DNA from: Sphingobium sp. OAS761 | GTDB taxonomy: Bacteria > Pseudomonadota > Alphaproteobacteria > Sphingomonadales > Sphingomonadaceae | NCBI RefSeq assembly: GCF_024168485.1 | Contig: NZ_JALJVY010000011.1 | Coordinates: 122,384 to 186,383 of the forward strand | DNA: 64,000 bases | Direction: 5' to 3' | Shown: positions 45,455 to 53,988 of the stretch, piece by piece | How the letters are laid out: each line of letters opens with the position of its first letter | How positions within the stretch are numbered: the stretch's first letter is position 1 | Translations under genes and position numbers: made by a program | The notes under the pieces: generated by a model | Databases searched by the model: none | The model's input: only the letters and a program-made list of their open reading frames with translations | What the model was told of the DNA's origin: nothing

Positions 45455-46257
45455 TGGACGCTCCGCTGCCCCTGCGTCGCTCGCTGATGTATGTGCCCGG
45501 CCACCGCGCGGAAGCGATCGAGCAGGCCCGGCATTCCGTCGCCGATGTTGTTTGCCTCGATCTGGAGGATAATGTGCCGCCAGAAGCCAAGGCGCAGGCC
45601 CGCGCCCTGGTTGCGGGGGCCGTGCGACAGGGCTGCTTCCGAGCGATCGAGTTGATCGTCCGGATCAACAGTCCCCGGACCGACGAGTTCGCGTTCGACA
45701 GCGCGGCGCTGGCGGATGTTGCGGTCGATGGCCTGCTTGTCCCTAAGGTGCGCAACGCTGAGGAGATCGAGACGCTGCGCAGGGCCTTCGGCGGACATCC
45801 ACCCGCGCTCTGGTGTATGATCGAGGATGCGCAGGGTCTGTTGTGCTGTGCCAATATCGCGGCGGCGGCTGACGTCACCGCGCTCGTCGTCGGATCGGGT
45901 GATCTGGCGTCCAGCTTGCGCCTGCCGCCGCCGGACGCCTGTGTGGGGCTTCGCCTGCATGGCGCACAGATCGTCGTGGCGGCGCGCGCGGCGGGCATCA
46001 CCGCGATCGAAGGGTTCGTCCTTGACGGTGATCAGGCCAATCCATGCGGCTTCGATGGCCGTTCATCGTTCCTCGGCCAGGATATCGCCGATGTGAACCG
46101 GCGCTTCTCGCCGAGCGAGGCGGAGGTCGAGAATGCCCGATCCGCTCTGAAGCGTCCTTATGCCTATGGCGATCACTTGACCGCGGCAGAGGGCGTCATC
46201 CGGCGTGCCCGGCAGATCGCGGAGCGCGACGCCTTGCTCGTCACGCACGGTAGCTGA
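45454..46257 (+). CDS. HpcH/HpaI-family CoA-ester lyase (citrate-lyase beta type)
   Basis: TIM-barrel Mg-dependent lyase of 267 residues that splits a 3-hydroxyacyl-CoA or malyl-CoA-like ester. Visible motifs: RSLMYVPGHRAEAIEQA at the start, the metal-binding CLDLEDNVPPEAKAQAR and the second ligand region WCMIEDAQGLL. The GTG at 45454 overlaps the preceding TAG stop (TAGTG); the first ATG would remove 11 residues. Its product could be glyoxylate or an aldehyde acid plus acyl-CoA. Confidence 0.85.
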   Translation: MDAPLPLRRSLMYVPGHRAEAIEQARHSVADVVCLDLEDNVPPEAKAQARALVAGAVRQGCFRAIELIVRINSPRTDEFAFDSAALADVAVDGLLVPKVRNAEEIETLRRAFGGHPPALWCMIEDAQGLLCCANIAAAADVTALVVGSGDLASSLRLPPPDACVGLRLHGAQIVVAARAAGITAIEGFVLDGDQANPCGFDGRSSFLGQDIADVNRRFSPSEAEVENARSALKRPYAYGDHLTAAEGVIRRARQIAERDALLVTHGS

Positions 46258-46258
46258 G

Positions 46259-47200
46259 ATGTGCCAAGTTGCCAGCGCCGGTCGACATCCCTTTCCACAC
46301 AAGGCGCTGGGCCAGCGCCTGTCCAACTGGGGTCGTTGGGGTGCGGAGGATGAGCGCGGGACGCTGAATTTCATCACGCCCGCAAGGATCGTCGTGGCCG
46401 CCGCCGAGGCGCGCGAGGGGCGGGTTTTCGAACTGAGCATTCCACTCGGCTCGAACGGCCCCCAGACCGGCGTCGCCAACCGCACCAACCCGATCCATCT
46501 GATGAGCATCATGCCCGGCGATCTCTCCGCGCCGGACGGGATGTGTGTTGCCGACGATTTCATCGCCATGCCGCTTCAGTCGGGCACGCAATGGGACGGG
46601 CTGGCGCATGTCGGCTATGATGGCCTGCTCTATAACGGCGTGTCCGCGGACACGATCACGGCCATGTCGGGTGTCGCCCGCAACGCCATCGATCGTGCGC
46701 TGCCGGGCGTAACGGGGCGTGGCGTGCTCCTCGATATCGCGCGGCTGCACGGGGTCGAATGGCTGCCGGCAGGCCATGAGATCACGCCCGAGGACCTTGA
46801 TCGCGCCTGCGTCGCGCAGCGCGTGGAAGTCGGCAGCGGCGATATCCTGCTCGTGCGCACGGGATGGCGGCGCAAGGCGCTGGTGGAAGGGTGGGGAGGC
46901 TGGCTGGATGCGGAGCCCGGGCTCGGCCTGGCCTGCTGCGAATGGCTGCACCGCCACGAGATTGCTGCCGTCGCAAGCGACAATTATGCGGTCGAGGTGC
47001 AGCCGGGGCAGGGCGCCTACCTTCCGGTGCATTGCGTGCTGATCCGTGACATGGGCATGATGCTCGGCGAGATTTTCGATCTCGAAGACCTATCCGCCGA
47101 TTGCGCAGCGGATGGTCGCTACAGCTTTCTGCTGGTCGCGCCGCCGCTCCGCGTGGCGAACGGCGTCGGATCGCCGACCAGTCCGATCGCAATCAAATGA
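46259..47200 (+). CDS. Cyclase-family protein (kynurenine-formamidase-like fold)
   Basis: A 313-residue metal-dependent cyclase-family hydrolase. The usual metal motif HxGTHxDxxxH is altered to QSGTQWDGLAHVGYDG: both of its first His are Gln while the Asp and last His remain. The protein is longer than the 210-residue formamidases and has an N-terminal segment RLSNWGRWGAEDERGTLN typical of a separate subgroup. The ATG at 46259 starts one base after the lyase stop. It may open a lactone or hydrolyse an amide or ester in the pathway. Confidence 0.78.
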   Translation: MCQVASAGRHPFPHKALGQRLSNWGRWGAEDERGTLNFITPARIVVAAAEAREGRVFELSIPLGSNGPQTGVANRTNPIHLMSIMPGDLSAPDGMCVADDFIAMPLQSGTQWDGLAHVGYDGLLYNGVSADTITAMSGVARNAIDRALPGVTGRGVLLDIARLHGVEWLPAGHEITPEDLDRACVAQRVEVGSGDILLVRTGWRRKALVEGWGGWLDAEPGLGLACCEWLHRHEIAAVASDNYAVEVQPGQGAYLPVHCVLIRDMGMMLGEIFDLEDLSADCAADGRYSFLLVAPPLRVANGVGSPTSPIAIK

Positions 47201-47207
47201 GCGCTTT

Positions 47208-48377
47208 GTGAAGCGCTTCGCTTTTTCACTGCGCGATCGCACGGCCGATACGCTGTCGATCGAGGCGATCCGGCGGGATGGGCTGCGCCGCCTTCCTCAT
47301 ATGGTGCGCGCCTATATCGAAAGCGTCGCCGAGGACGGACTGACAGCCGATCGCAACCTCGCCGCTTTTAGGGCGCACCGGCTGGTGCCGCGCGCCTTGG
47401 CCGGCCATGCGACGCCGGATTTGTCAGTGAGCATTGGCGGCGAGCGCCTGGGTATTCCGGTGCTGATCGCGCCCACCGGCCTCGCGGGCCTCGTTCGCCC
47501 CGATGGCGAGATCGCGCTCGCGCGGGCGGCTGCGGCGGCGGGCACCCGCCTGATCCTCAGCACGGCGACCTCGACCCAGCCCGAGCGTATCCCCAATGCG
47601 GCAGGCAGCGCGCACTGGTTCCAGCTCTATCCGATCGGCGACGCGGAATTCGTACTCGGCCTCGTTGCACGCGCTCGTGCCAGCGGCTTCCGCGCGCTTG
47701 TGGTCACGGTCGATGCGCCCGTCGTCGGCAAGCGGGAGGATGAGGCGCGCAACGGCCTCGGCGTTCCCGTCCGATTGACGCCTGGCCGTTGTCTCGATGT
47801 CGCGCGCCATCCGCGATGGCTCGCGGGATATATACGGTCCGGTAAAAGCTTTCCCGTCCTCTATCCGACAAGCATCGGCGAGGCCGCCGGCACGCGCCCT
47901 TCGCTGCAGGCGGATCTCGTCTGGAGCGACATCGCCTGGCTGCGCGATCAATGGGACGGGCCTTTCTATGTCAAAGGGCTGCTCCGCCCAGACGATGCAC
48001 TGTTTGCGATCGACCAGATCGGCGCCACGGGCGTCATCCTGTCGAACCACGGCGGACGGCAGTTGGGCGACACCATGTCGCCGCTCGATATCCTGCGCGA
48101 AAGCGCGCATCTTATAAACGGGCGCGGCGAGATATTGATCGATGGTGGGATCCGCCGGGGAAGCGATATCCTGAAGGCTATGTCTCTCGGTGCGAACGCA
48201 GTGTTGATTGGAAGGCCAGCATTGTATGGGCTCGCCCATAGCGGGGAAGTCGGTGCTGGCAGAGTGCTTGAAATATTGAAGGACGAACTGCGGAACACGA
48301 TGATTTTGACGGGATGTGGCTCAATTCCTGAGTTGAAGACTGGAAATTTCATTGTGCCGTCAATGCCTTTCGCGTGA
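47208..48377 (+). CDS. FMN-dependent L-2-hydroxyacid oxidase/dehydrogenase
   Basis: FMN enzyme of the glycolate oxidase/lactate dehydrogenase (LldD) family, about 389 residues. The active-site base His281 lies in LSNHGGRQLG, and the FMN phosphate site is DGGIRRGSDILKAMSLGANAVLIGRP. N-terminal PVLIAPTGLAGLVRPDGEIA matches the family. The GTG at 47208, seven bases after the cyclase stop, is the start; an upstream ATG is out of frame. It is the last gene of the operon. With the FAD enzyme at 44057 it gives the operon oxidases for both 2-hydroxyacid stereoisomers (inference). Confidence 0.87.
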   Translation: MKRFAFSLRDRTADTLSIEAIRRDGLRRLPHMVRAYIESVAEDGLTADRNLAAFRAHRLVPRALAGHATPDLSVSIGGERLGIPVLIAPTGLAGLVRPDGEIALARAAAAAGTRLILSTATSTQPERIPNAAGSAHWFQLYPIGDAEFVLGLVARARASGFRALVVTVDAPVVGKREDEARNGLGVPVRLTPGRCLDVARHPRWLAGYIRSGKSFPVLYPTSIGEAAGTRPSLQADLVWSDIAWLRDQWDGPFYVKGLLRPDDALFAIDQIGATGVILSNHGGRQLGDTMSPLDILRESAHLINGRGEILIDGGIRRGSDILKAMSLGANAVLIGRPALYGLAHSGEVGAGRVLEILKDELRNTMILTGCGSIPELKTGNFIVPSMPFA

Positions 48378-48675
48378 CTGCAAGGCTTTTGATCCGCGAA
48401 ACATAGAAGCGCCGTTTCGCAGCCTTCGACACGCACTCCGCAATCCGAGCAGAGTCTGCCAGGTCAGCATCGCATAAAGGCAAACTTGCTCCAATCGACC
48501 CGTTCGCGCGAGCGCCGAAACTGCCACCTGTTCAGGAGCCTCCAAACATGGCCATGGCGCTGTACAGAGAAGGCCGCGGCAGCTTCAGCCACCGTGGCGC
48601 ACCGCTGATCATCCTGGCTTCGCAGTCGTGGTGAATGTCAGCAGCGCGCCCCGATCGAGGACCGCCTGTTATCGC
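48378..48675. other. Gene-free gap with possible terminator hairpin
   Basis: No supported gene lies in these 298 bases between the operon end and the GH106 stop. GCGAAAC-N11-GTTTCGC (48397-48421), 20 bases after the oxidase stop, is a possible weak terminator. A 28-codon open frame at about 48548-48634 has no recognisable content. Confidence 0.4.
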
Positions 48676-51600
48676 CTAATTGCCCCCACGCAGCAGCCGC
48701 ACCGGACCGATCAGCCCGGAAGGGCGCAGCGGCGCATCGGCGCGGTAGGTCGGCGTGGCTGTCCAGGTCACAGGATGCTGCACACCCGGCTGCGCATCGC
48801 CGACCAGCCGGTTTACCCAGGTGTTGGCGACGCGAATTTCGAGCCGATTGCGCCCGCTATGCACCGCGCGCCCGATGTCGATGCGGTAGGGCGCATGCCA
48901 GGCCGTCCCCACATCCACGCCATTGACGCTGACCTGGGCCAGATCGCCGACCTGCCCCAGGTCGAGCCATACAGGTTCCGTCGCACGGACAGGCTTGGGC
49001 AGCACGAAGGTGCGGCGGTAGGTGGCAATGCCCGAGAAATACTTCACCCCCGGATCGGCACTGTCCTGCAGCGGCGCGAGCTTGGGCAAGACCAGGGTTG
49101 CCGGAGCCCCCCGCCCGGGCTGAAATGCAACCGTCCAGGCATCGTCCAGTGCGGCGACCGGCGTCGGCTCGACCGCGGCCACGGTCAGTTCCACCGCAGC
49201 GGCGGGCTTGCGGAACATGACGAAGACCGCATCTTCCCCCCGCAGCCGAAGGGGCACGATCGTTTCGCCGTCCACGATCCGGTAGCTCACCGGCTCGCTG
49301 GTACCGGTTTCGGCGTGCCACAGCTCGGGCTGCTTGCCGGTCACCCGGAAGTGCGCTTCGATCGTCTCGTCGGCGGTGGTGCCATTGCTGAGGAAGTAGA
49401 TGTCTCCCGTGTCGGTCGTGCGATGAACGAATGGGATCTTTGCCCCGGCGCTCCCGCCCGTGAAGCGGAAGTCCGGGCGCACGCCGATCGCGGCAAGCCC
49501 CGCTTCCACATCGTCTCCCGCGAGCAACTGCCCCTTGCCGACCTGAGTCGACCGGCCCCCGGGCCACAGCTTGGCCACGAGCGCGGCAAACTGGCCATCG
49601 GAATCGGCAAGGCTCGGATCGGCCACCGGTGGGCGCCCAATTACCGTCGCCCCGCCTTCGACCAGCGCGGCGAGCTTGCGCAGCGCCGGCAGTGTCATCA
49701 TCCGCGTGGTCCCACCGAGGTAAATGGCCTTGTACCGCGCCCCGGCCGGGCTCACGACTTCGTCCCCGTCGTTGGCGAGCAGCCCCGTCAGGGCATCGAA
49801 GTTGAGGAAGTCATAGGCGTAGGCCGTCGGCGCATCGGCCACGGGCTTATCACCATAGAGCCCCGTCAGCGGCGCTTCCTCGCCGTGAAAATAGGCGACG
49901 TCCGCCACGTTGCGCCCCTGCTGGAGCAGCAGCGAGGAGCGCGCGATATAGTCCACCCACGGCCTGGCCAACTCGGCCCAGCTTTCGTTGCGATTGAAGT
50001 ACTGGCCGAAGATGAACAGCGACAATCCAGGCTGCTTGTCGTCGACCGGCACATGGACCGAAGTGTGGATCACCGGCCGGTTCACCCCCGTCACCAGTTC
50101 GAGATCGATGAATCGCTTGAGATCCTTGGGGGCAAATGCCCAGGGCGCCATCGAGGCGGTCATCGATTCCGCGGCGACGAGGTTCTGGCCGTAGAGATGT
50201 GCGGCCGACGCCGCGCCCTTCATGTCGGCGATCAGGGTCTGGCGCGGGCCTTCGGCGCGACCGAAGGTCCATAGCGCGGCCATCGGAATATCAGCTGCCT
50301 TGCGCATGGCCATGTCGTCGCCCAGCATCGGGCGGTGGTCCTCTAGTGCCTCGCCGTATACGATGAGCCCGTTCTCGTGCGCCACCTTGGCGATGGTGCC
50401 ATAGTGCTCGCCCGCGAGCAGGTCGGCGAGCGTCCGTCGGAAATCGTAGAGGAACCGGTCCGACTGTTCGCGCGTGCCGACCAGCGTCCCGGTGAGCGTG
50501 GGGAGCCAAGGGGTCGGGTCATAACCGCGCAACCGGCGGAACTGCTCGATCATTCGCGGCGTCCAGTTGGCTTCGCCCACCTCGATCGAGTCGGTCAGCA
50601 ATGCCCGCACACCGCGCTGGCCGATGAGCTCCGCTCCGGCCGCGTCCTTGTACATGCCGAGGTAGTGCTCGAGGTAGGCGCGCACCGCCGGGGCGTCGTA
50701 TTTGTCGACTTCCAGGCCCGTCGCTTCGGCAGGCGCAGGGTGATTGGTGGTGCCCAGCAGCGACCACCCCAGATGCAGTACGCGCCAGACCTTCCCCTTG
50801 GGAAGCCGCGGCGCGGTCCAGTCAAGCGTGCCGTCCGGGCGAAGCTGTGACGAGAGATCGATCACACTGCCGACCGGCACGCCGGCGGCGCCGTCTTCCA
50901 GTTTGGGCAGGGCATAATAGTCAGGGCTGATGACGAAGCCCGCCTTGGTCTCGAAGCGGTCGACCAGCGGATCGGCTGACAGCGCGAAAGTGCCGACCAC
51001 CACCGGCCTCTTCGCCAGCGCGCCGGCGATCATCGTCTCGAACGGCGTTCCAGCCGCGCCGGGAACCGGGGCGCCGAGGCCGGCTTTGGGTGGGGCAGCA
51101 TTCAGCACCAGACGAAACTGCCGTGCGGTGACCGGCGCGAAGCTCACGGTGGTCGGCACGTCCGACAGTGTCAGGTCCGTCAGCTTGCGCCAACTCGTCC
51201 CGTCGTCACTGGCCTCGATCTGGCCGACATAGGCAGGGCCGGCAAAGGGTATTGTGATATCGGGCAGAAATACCGTTGCCGAACGCACGGTAACCGCGCT
51301 GGGATAGATGAGTGTGACCGCCGGTGCGGCACCCTCGCGCCGCCCCAGCGTCACGCCCCCGCGAAGATCCGGGTCCGTCAGCTTGGCGGCGTCGAGCACC
51401 GTGCCGAGGCTGTCCGACGCCTGGAGCATGGGCAGCGCAGCTGTCGCATCCACCGGGAACGCATAGACCCCGACCTTGCCGCGATGGCGCGGCCCATCTG
51501 GCGCGACATGCCCCGTGATGATCTCCTCGATGGCTAGGCCGGGCCGCAAGTCCTGATAGGGCCCGGTGCGATCGGGCGTTGGCGGCAGCGGCTGACCAAG

Positions 51601-52092
51601 CCGACGGCCGGGCGCGACATCGACCGCGCTCCACACCAGCTTCTTGAGCCCATCTTCCAGCTTCACCCACGGACCGCCGGTCTCCGACCAGCCTGGGGAA
51701 GAGGCGATTGCCAGCTCGAGTCCGAGCCGGTCGGCCTCGCTCGCGGCAAAGCGGAACGCGTCTTTCCACTCGGGCGTCATGTAGACCAACCGCTTTTCCA
51801 CGACCTGCGGAGTCTGGAGGTTGGCGTCGAAATTCTGCAGGCCGCCAATGCCGATGCGCTTCATCCAGGCGAGATCCTTGGCGATCCCGTCCTTCGTGAC
51901 ATTGCCGTTCATCCAGTGCCACCAAACGCGCGGCCGGGCGGATTGCGGCGGATCGCGGAACGATGCTTCCAGGCTGGCCGCGGGTGAAACGGCGGGCTCG
52001 GTCCGCGCCGTTCCAGGCATCAGAGCGGTGGAGCAAAGCAGCACGGCGGTGATTACACCGGAACGGTTGGTCGGTATTGCCTGTCTCCCCAT
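48676..52092 (-). CDS. Exported GH106-type alpha-L-rhamnosidase
   Basis: GH106 enzymes remove alpha-L-rhamnose from pectin side chains or plant glycosides. The N-terminal region carries RVWWHWMNGNVTKDGIAKDL, GIGGLQNFDAN and SSPGWSETGGPWV, which are the hallmark stretches of GH106; LTDSIEVGEANWTPRMIEQF contains an acidic pair expected at the active site. The C-terminus is a galactose-binding-like beta domain (YRIDIGRAVHSGRNRLEIRV). Signal VITAVLLCSTALMPGTARTE. The ATG at 52092 gives 1138 residues; the frame also opens at 52176. The intact IS5-family element 138 bases upstream, in the same orientation, may affect expression. Confidence 0.87.
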   Translation of the reverse strand: MGRQAIPTNRSGVITAVLLCSTALMPGTARTEPAVSPAASLEASFRDPPQSARPRVWWHWMNGNVTKDGIAKDLAWMKRIGIGGLQNFDANLQTPQVVEKRLVYMTPEWKDAFRFAASEADRLGLELAIASSPGWSETGGPWVKLEDGLKKLVWSAVDVAPGRRLGQPLPPTPDRTGPYQDLRPGLAIEEIITGHVAPDGPRHRGKVGVYAFPVDATAALPMLQASDSLGTVLDAAKLTDPDLRGGVTLGRREGAAPAVTLIYPSAVTVRSATVFLPDITIPFAGPAYVGQIEASDDGTSWRKLTDLTLSDVPTTVSFAPVTARQFRLVLNAAPPKAGLGAPVPGAAGTPFETMIAGALAKRPVVVGTFALSADPLVDRFETKAGFVISPDYYALPKLEDGAAGVPVGSVIDLSSQLRPDGTLDWTAPRLPKGKVWRVLHLGWSLLGTTNHPAPAEATGLEVDKYDAPAVRAYLEHYLGMYKDAAGAELIGQRGVRALLTDSIEVGEANWTPRMIEQFRRLRGYDPTPWLPTLTGTLVGTREQSDRFLYDFRRTLADLLAGEHYGTIAKVAHENGLIVYGEALEDHRPMLGDDMAMRKAADIPMAALWTFGRAEGPRQTLIADMKGAASAAHLYGQNLVAAESMTASMAPWAFAPKDLKRFIDLELVTGVNRPVIHTSVHVPVDDKQPGLSLFIFGQYFNRNESWAELARPWVDYIARSSLLLQQGRNVADVAYFHGEEAPLTGLYGDKPVADAPTAYAYDFLNFDALTGLLANDGDEVVSPAGARYKAIYLGGTTRMMTLPALRKLAALVEGGATVIGRPPVADPSLADSDGQFAALVAKLWPGGRSTQVGKGQLLAGDDVEAGLAAIGVRPDFRFTGGSAGAKIPFVHRTTDTGDIYFLSNGTTADETIEAHFRVTGKQPELWHAETGTSEPVSYRIVDGETIVPLRLRGEDAVFVMFRKPAAAVELTVAAVEPTPVAALDDAWTVAFQPGRGAPATLVLPKLAPLQDSADPGVKYFSGIATYRRTFVLPKPVRATEPVWLDLGQVGDLAQVSVNGVDVGTAWHAPYRIDIGRAVHSGRNRLEIRVANTWVNRLVGDAQPGVQHPVTWTATPTYRADAPLRPSGLIGPVRLLRGGN

Positions 52093-52230
52093 TGTCTTTT
52101 GTTGTTCGTGATTCCGGATACACCGGGCTCGCCAATTATTCCAGACCACCGCAATGACCCGGCAAGGTACGCGCAATCTGCAAAAGCCGCCTAAGAACGA
52201 CCAGTGCCAAACAGCTGGCGATCCCCGCTA

Positions 52231-53069
52231 GGGTCAGGACTCGTTGATCAGAGCCAAAAGATGACGGTTGCGGCGAGCGCGATGGCGGAGAAGAAGACGG
52301 TTGGGCACCTGTCGTAGCGTGTAGCGACCCGCCGCCAGTCCTTGAGGCGTCCGAACTTGATCTCGATACGGTTGCGGCATTTGTAACGGCGTTTGTCGTA
52401 TTTGACGGCCTTGTTCTGGGATTTCCGGCCCGGGATGCAGGGGGTGATTCCCTTTTCCTGTAAGGCATCGCGGAACCGGTCGGCGTCGTAACCACGATCC
52501 GCCAGCAGCCATTGGGCTTTGGGAAGTTCGTCCAGCAAGGCCGCCGCGCCAATATAATCGCTGACCTGCCCTGCGGTCATGAAGAAGCTGATCGGCCGAC
52601 CATTGGTATCCGTCACGGCATGAAGCTTGGTGTTCATGCCACCTTTCGTGCGGCCAATCAGGCGGCCCGCATCCCCTTTTTTACCGCAAGGCTCGATGCC
52701 GTGCGGTGCGCCTTGAGATAGGTCGCGTCGATCATCACCGTCTTGCGTTCGGATGCCTGGGGCACAGCCAGACCTTCCATTATCCGCAGGAATACGCCCT
52801 TGTCACCCCACCGCTTCCAGCGGTTGTAAAGCGTCTTGTGCGGTCCATAATCTTTTGGTGCATCGCGCCAGCGCAGCCCATTGCGGTTCACAAAGATAAT
52901 CCCGCTCAACACCCGGCGATCGTCAACCCGGGGTTTGCCATGGCTCTTCGGAAAATACGGCTCAAGCCGCGCCATCTGCTCGTCCGTCAGCCAATACAGG
53001 TCGCTCAAATCCAGTCTCCTCACGGAGCCTGAATCACACAAACCCAATCATATCAATGGGTCCTGACCC
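52231..53069. mobile_element. IS5-family insertion sequence
   Basis: The ends are imperfect inverted repeats: left GGGTCAGGACTCGTTGAT at 52231 and, on the opposite strand at the right end, GGGTCAGGACCCATTGAT, differing at two of 18 positions. Both ends abut CTA/TAG, consistent with a TA duplication within CTAG, as IS5-type elements use. It carries one transposase on the minus strand read by -1 frameshifting. Length is about 839 bases, normal for this group. The element looks intact and possibly active. It sits between the GH106 gene and the hemolysin/ligase cluster. Confidence 0.85.
52248..53008 (-). CDS. IS5-family transposase, two frames joined by -1 frameshift
   Basis: The first frame (to 52658) encodes WLTDEQMARLEPYFPKSHGK and MIDATYLKAHRTASS, with the first catalytic Asp. 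The second frame (52637 down to 52248) encodes LLADRGYDADRF and RNRIEIKFGRLKDWRR, giving the second Asp and the Glu of the DDE triad. At 52677-52682 six A are followed by four G on the minus strand. Slipping back one base there gives AVKKGDAGRLIGRTKGG, joining both frames. The start is probably the TTG at 53008, which has GGAG seven bases ahead; the open frame reaches 53047. The transposase is complete after frameshifting. Confidence 0.85.
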
Positions 53070-53072
53070 TAG

Positions 53073-53445
53073 GGACATTGGAGCATTATTGCCTCATGCT
53101 GGCCCTGACTAAGCGCCGTTCCGGCCAAAATCTGACCTCACGTTCGGACTAGCGAAGGAGAGGGGCGTTGAGATCGACCTAATCCAAGTTTGTCGGCGTG
53201 AAGGCCTGCGTCACGGCAAATAGGCCGACTTTGGCGGCGCTGAAAATCTACGAGAAATCAGCGGACTGCGCATCACAAAATCGATCTTGCGATGCTTGGG
53301 CTTGAGCGCACCAGTACCGCCATCCCCGTCTTCGATATCCTGTCCGCCGTGAGGCGACCCTCCCGTGAGTAGAATATTTTATCCAGGCTACTGTGGTGCT
53401 CGCCACGCAGCGCCGTCGCTCCGACGAAACCAGGTGAGTGTGGCG
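53073..53445. other. Gap after the IS element with no recognised gene
   Basis: This stretch of about 370 bases holds no supported gene. A short frame ending in SAVRRPSRE then TAG at 53367-53369 has no recognisable family and may be the tail of a lost gene. The hemolysin-family frame opens at a GTG (53365), but no ribosome site supports that start. Confidence 0.4.
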
Positions 53446-53988
53446 ATGAGTGAAGCTGTCCGGACCTTTGTAGCGGATCGATATGCGGCGCAGCATGGGG
53501 CCAAGCCCTGTATGGATTATGGGCAATGGCATGTCGTCCACGCCCGGTCCGAACAGCCGATGGCGGCGCTGGCGGTGCGTCGCGCCGCGGACGAAACGCT
53601 GTTTCTGGAGACCTATCTGGAGTTGCCAATAGAAGCAGCGGTCTCCATGGCATTTGGCCGCCAGGTCGAGCGGGGAGACATCGTAGAGATCGGCTGCCTC
53701 GCTGCGGCCCCGACCCCAGCAATGCTGAGATTGTGGGGCGAGGCCGCGGTCAGCCTGTCCGATCAGCATCGCGTCGCGGTGGCCACACTTACCCTGCCGC
53801 TGCGAAGGATGTTCGCGCGCGTGGGCTTGCCGTTCGTCGAACTGGCCAAGGCTGATCCTGCCCTCCTGCGAGGTGCCGCACGGCATGATTGGGGCCGCTA
53901 TTACGAGACGCAGCCCTTCGTCTGCGCCGGCGACATCGCGGCGGGGTCCGCCGCCCTGAAAGCCTTTGTGACGGGAGAACGCCCATGA
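53446..53988 (+). CDS. Thermostable-hemolysin-family protein
   Basis: A 180-residue protein matching the thermostable hemolysin family by its central block LFLETYLELPIEAAVS...VERGDIVEIGCLAA. Despite its name the family's true activity is unsettled; the E-I-G-x-L-A stretch recalls acyl-transferring GNAT and autoinducer-synthase folds (inference). The ATG at 53446 has AGGTGA ahead of it, while the longer frame from the GTG at 53365 has no ribosome site. Its stop overlaps the next start by four bases (ATGA), so it is coupled to the AMP-ligase/HDO gene. This pairing with an AMP-ligase and an SDR occurs in other proteobacteria as I recall it. Confidence 0.75.
   Translation: MSEAVRTFVADRYAAQHGAKPCMDYGQWHVVHARSEQPMAALAVRRAADETLFLETYLELPIEAAVSMAFGRQVERGDIVEIGCLAAAPTPAMLRLWGEAAVSLSDQHRVAVATLTLPLRRMFARVGLPFVELAKADPALLRGAARHDWGRYYETQPFVCAGDIAAGSAALKAFVTGERP

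Noticed and set aside
48628..50274. 548-codon plus-strand frame across GH106
   Set aside because: Antisense to clear GH106 motifs; no domain seen.
53365..53445. Longer start of the hemolysin-family gene at a GTG
   Set aside because: No ribosome-binding site, and the extra 27 residues do not resemble the family.
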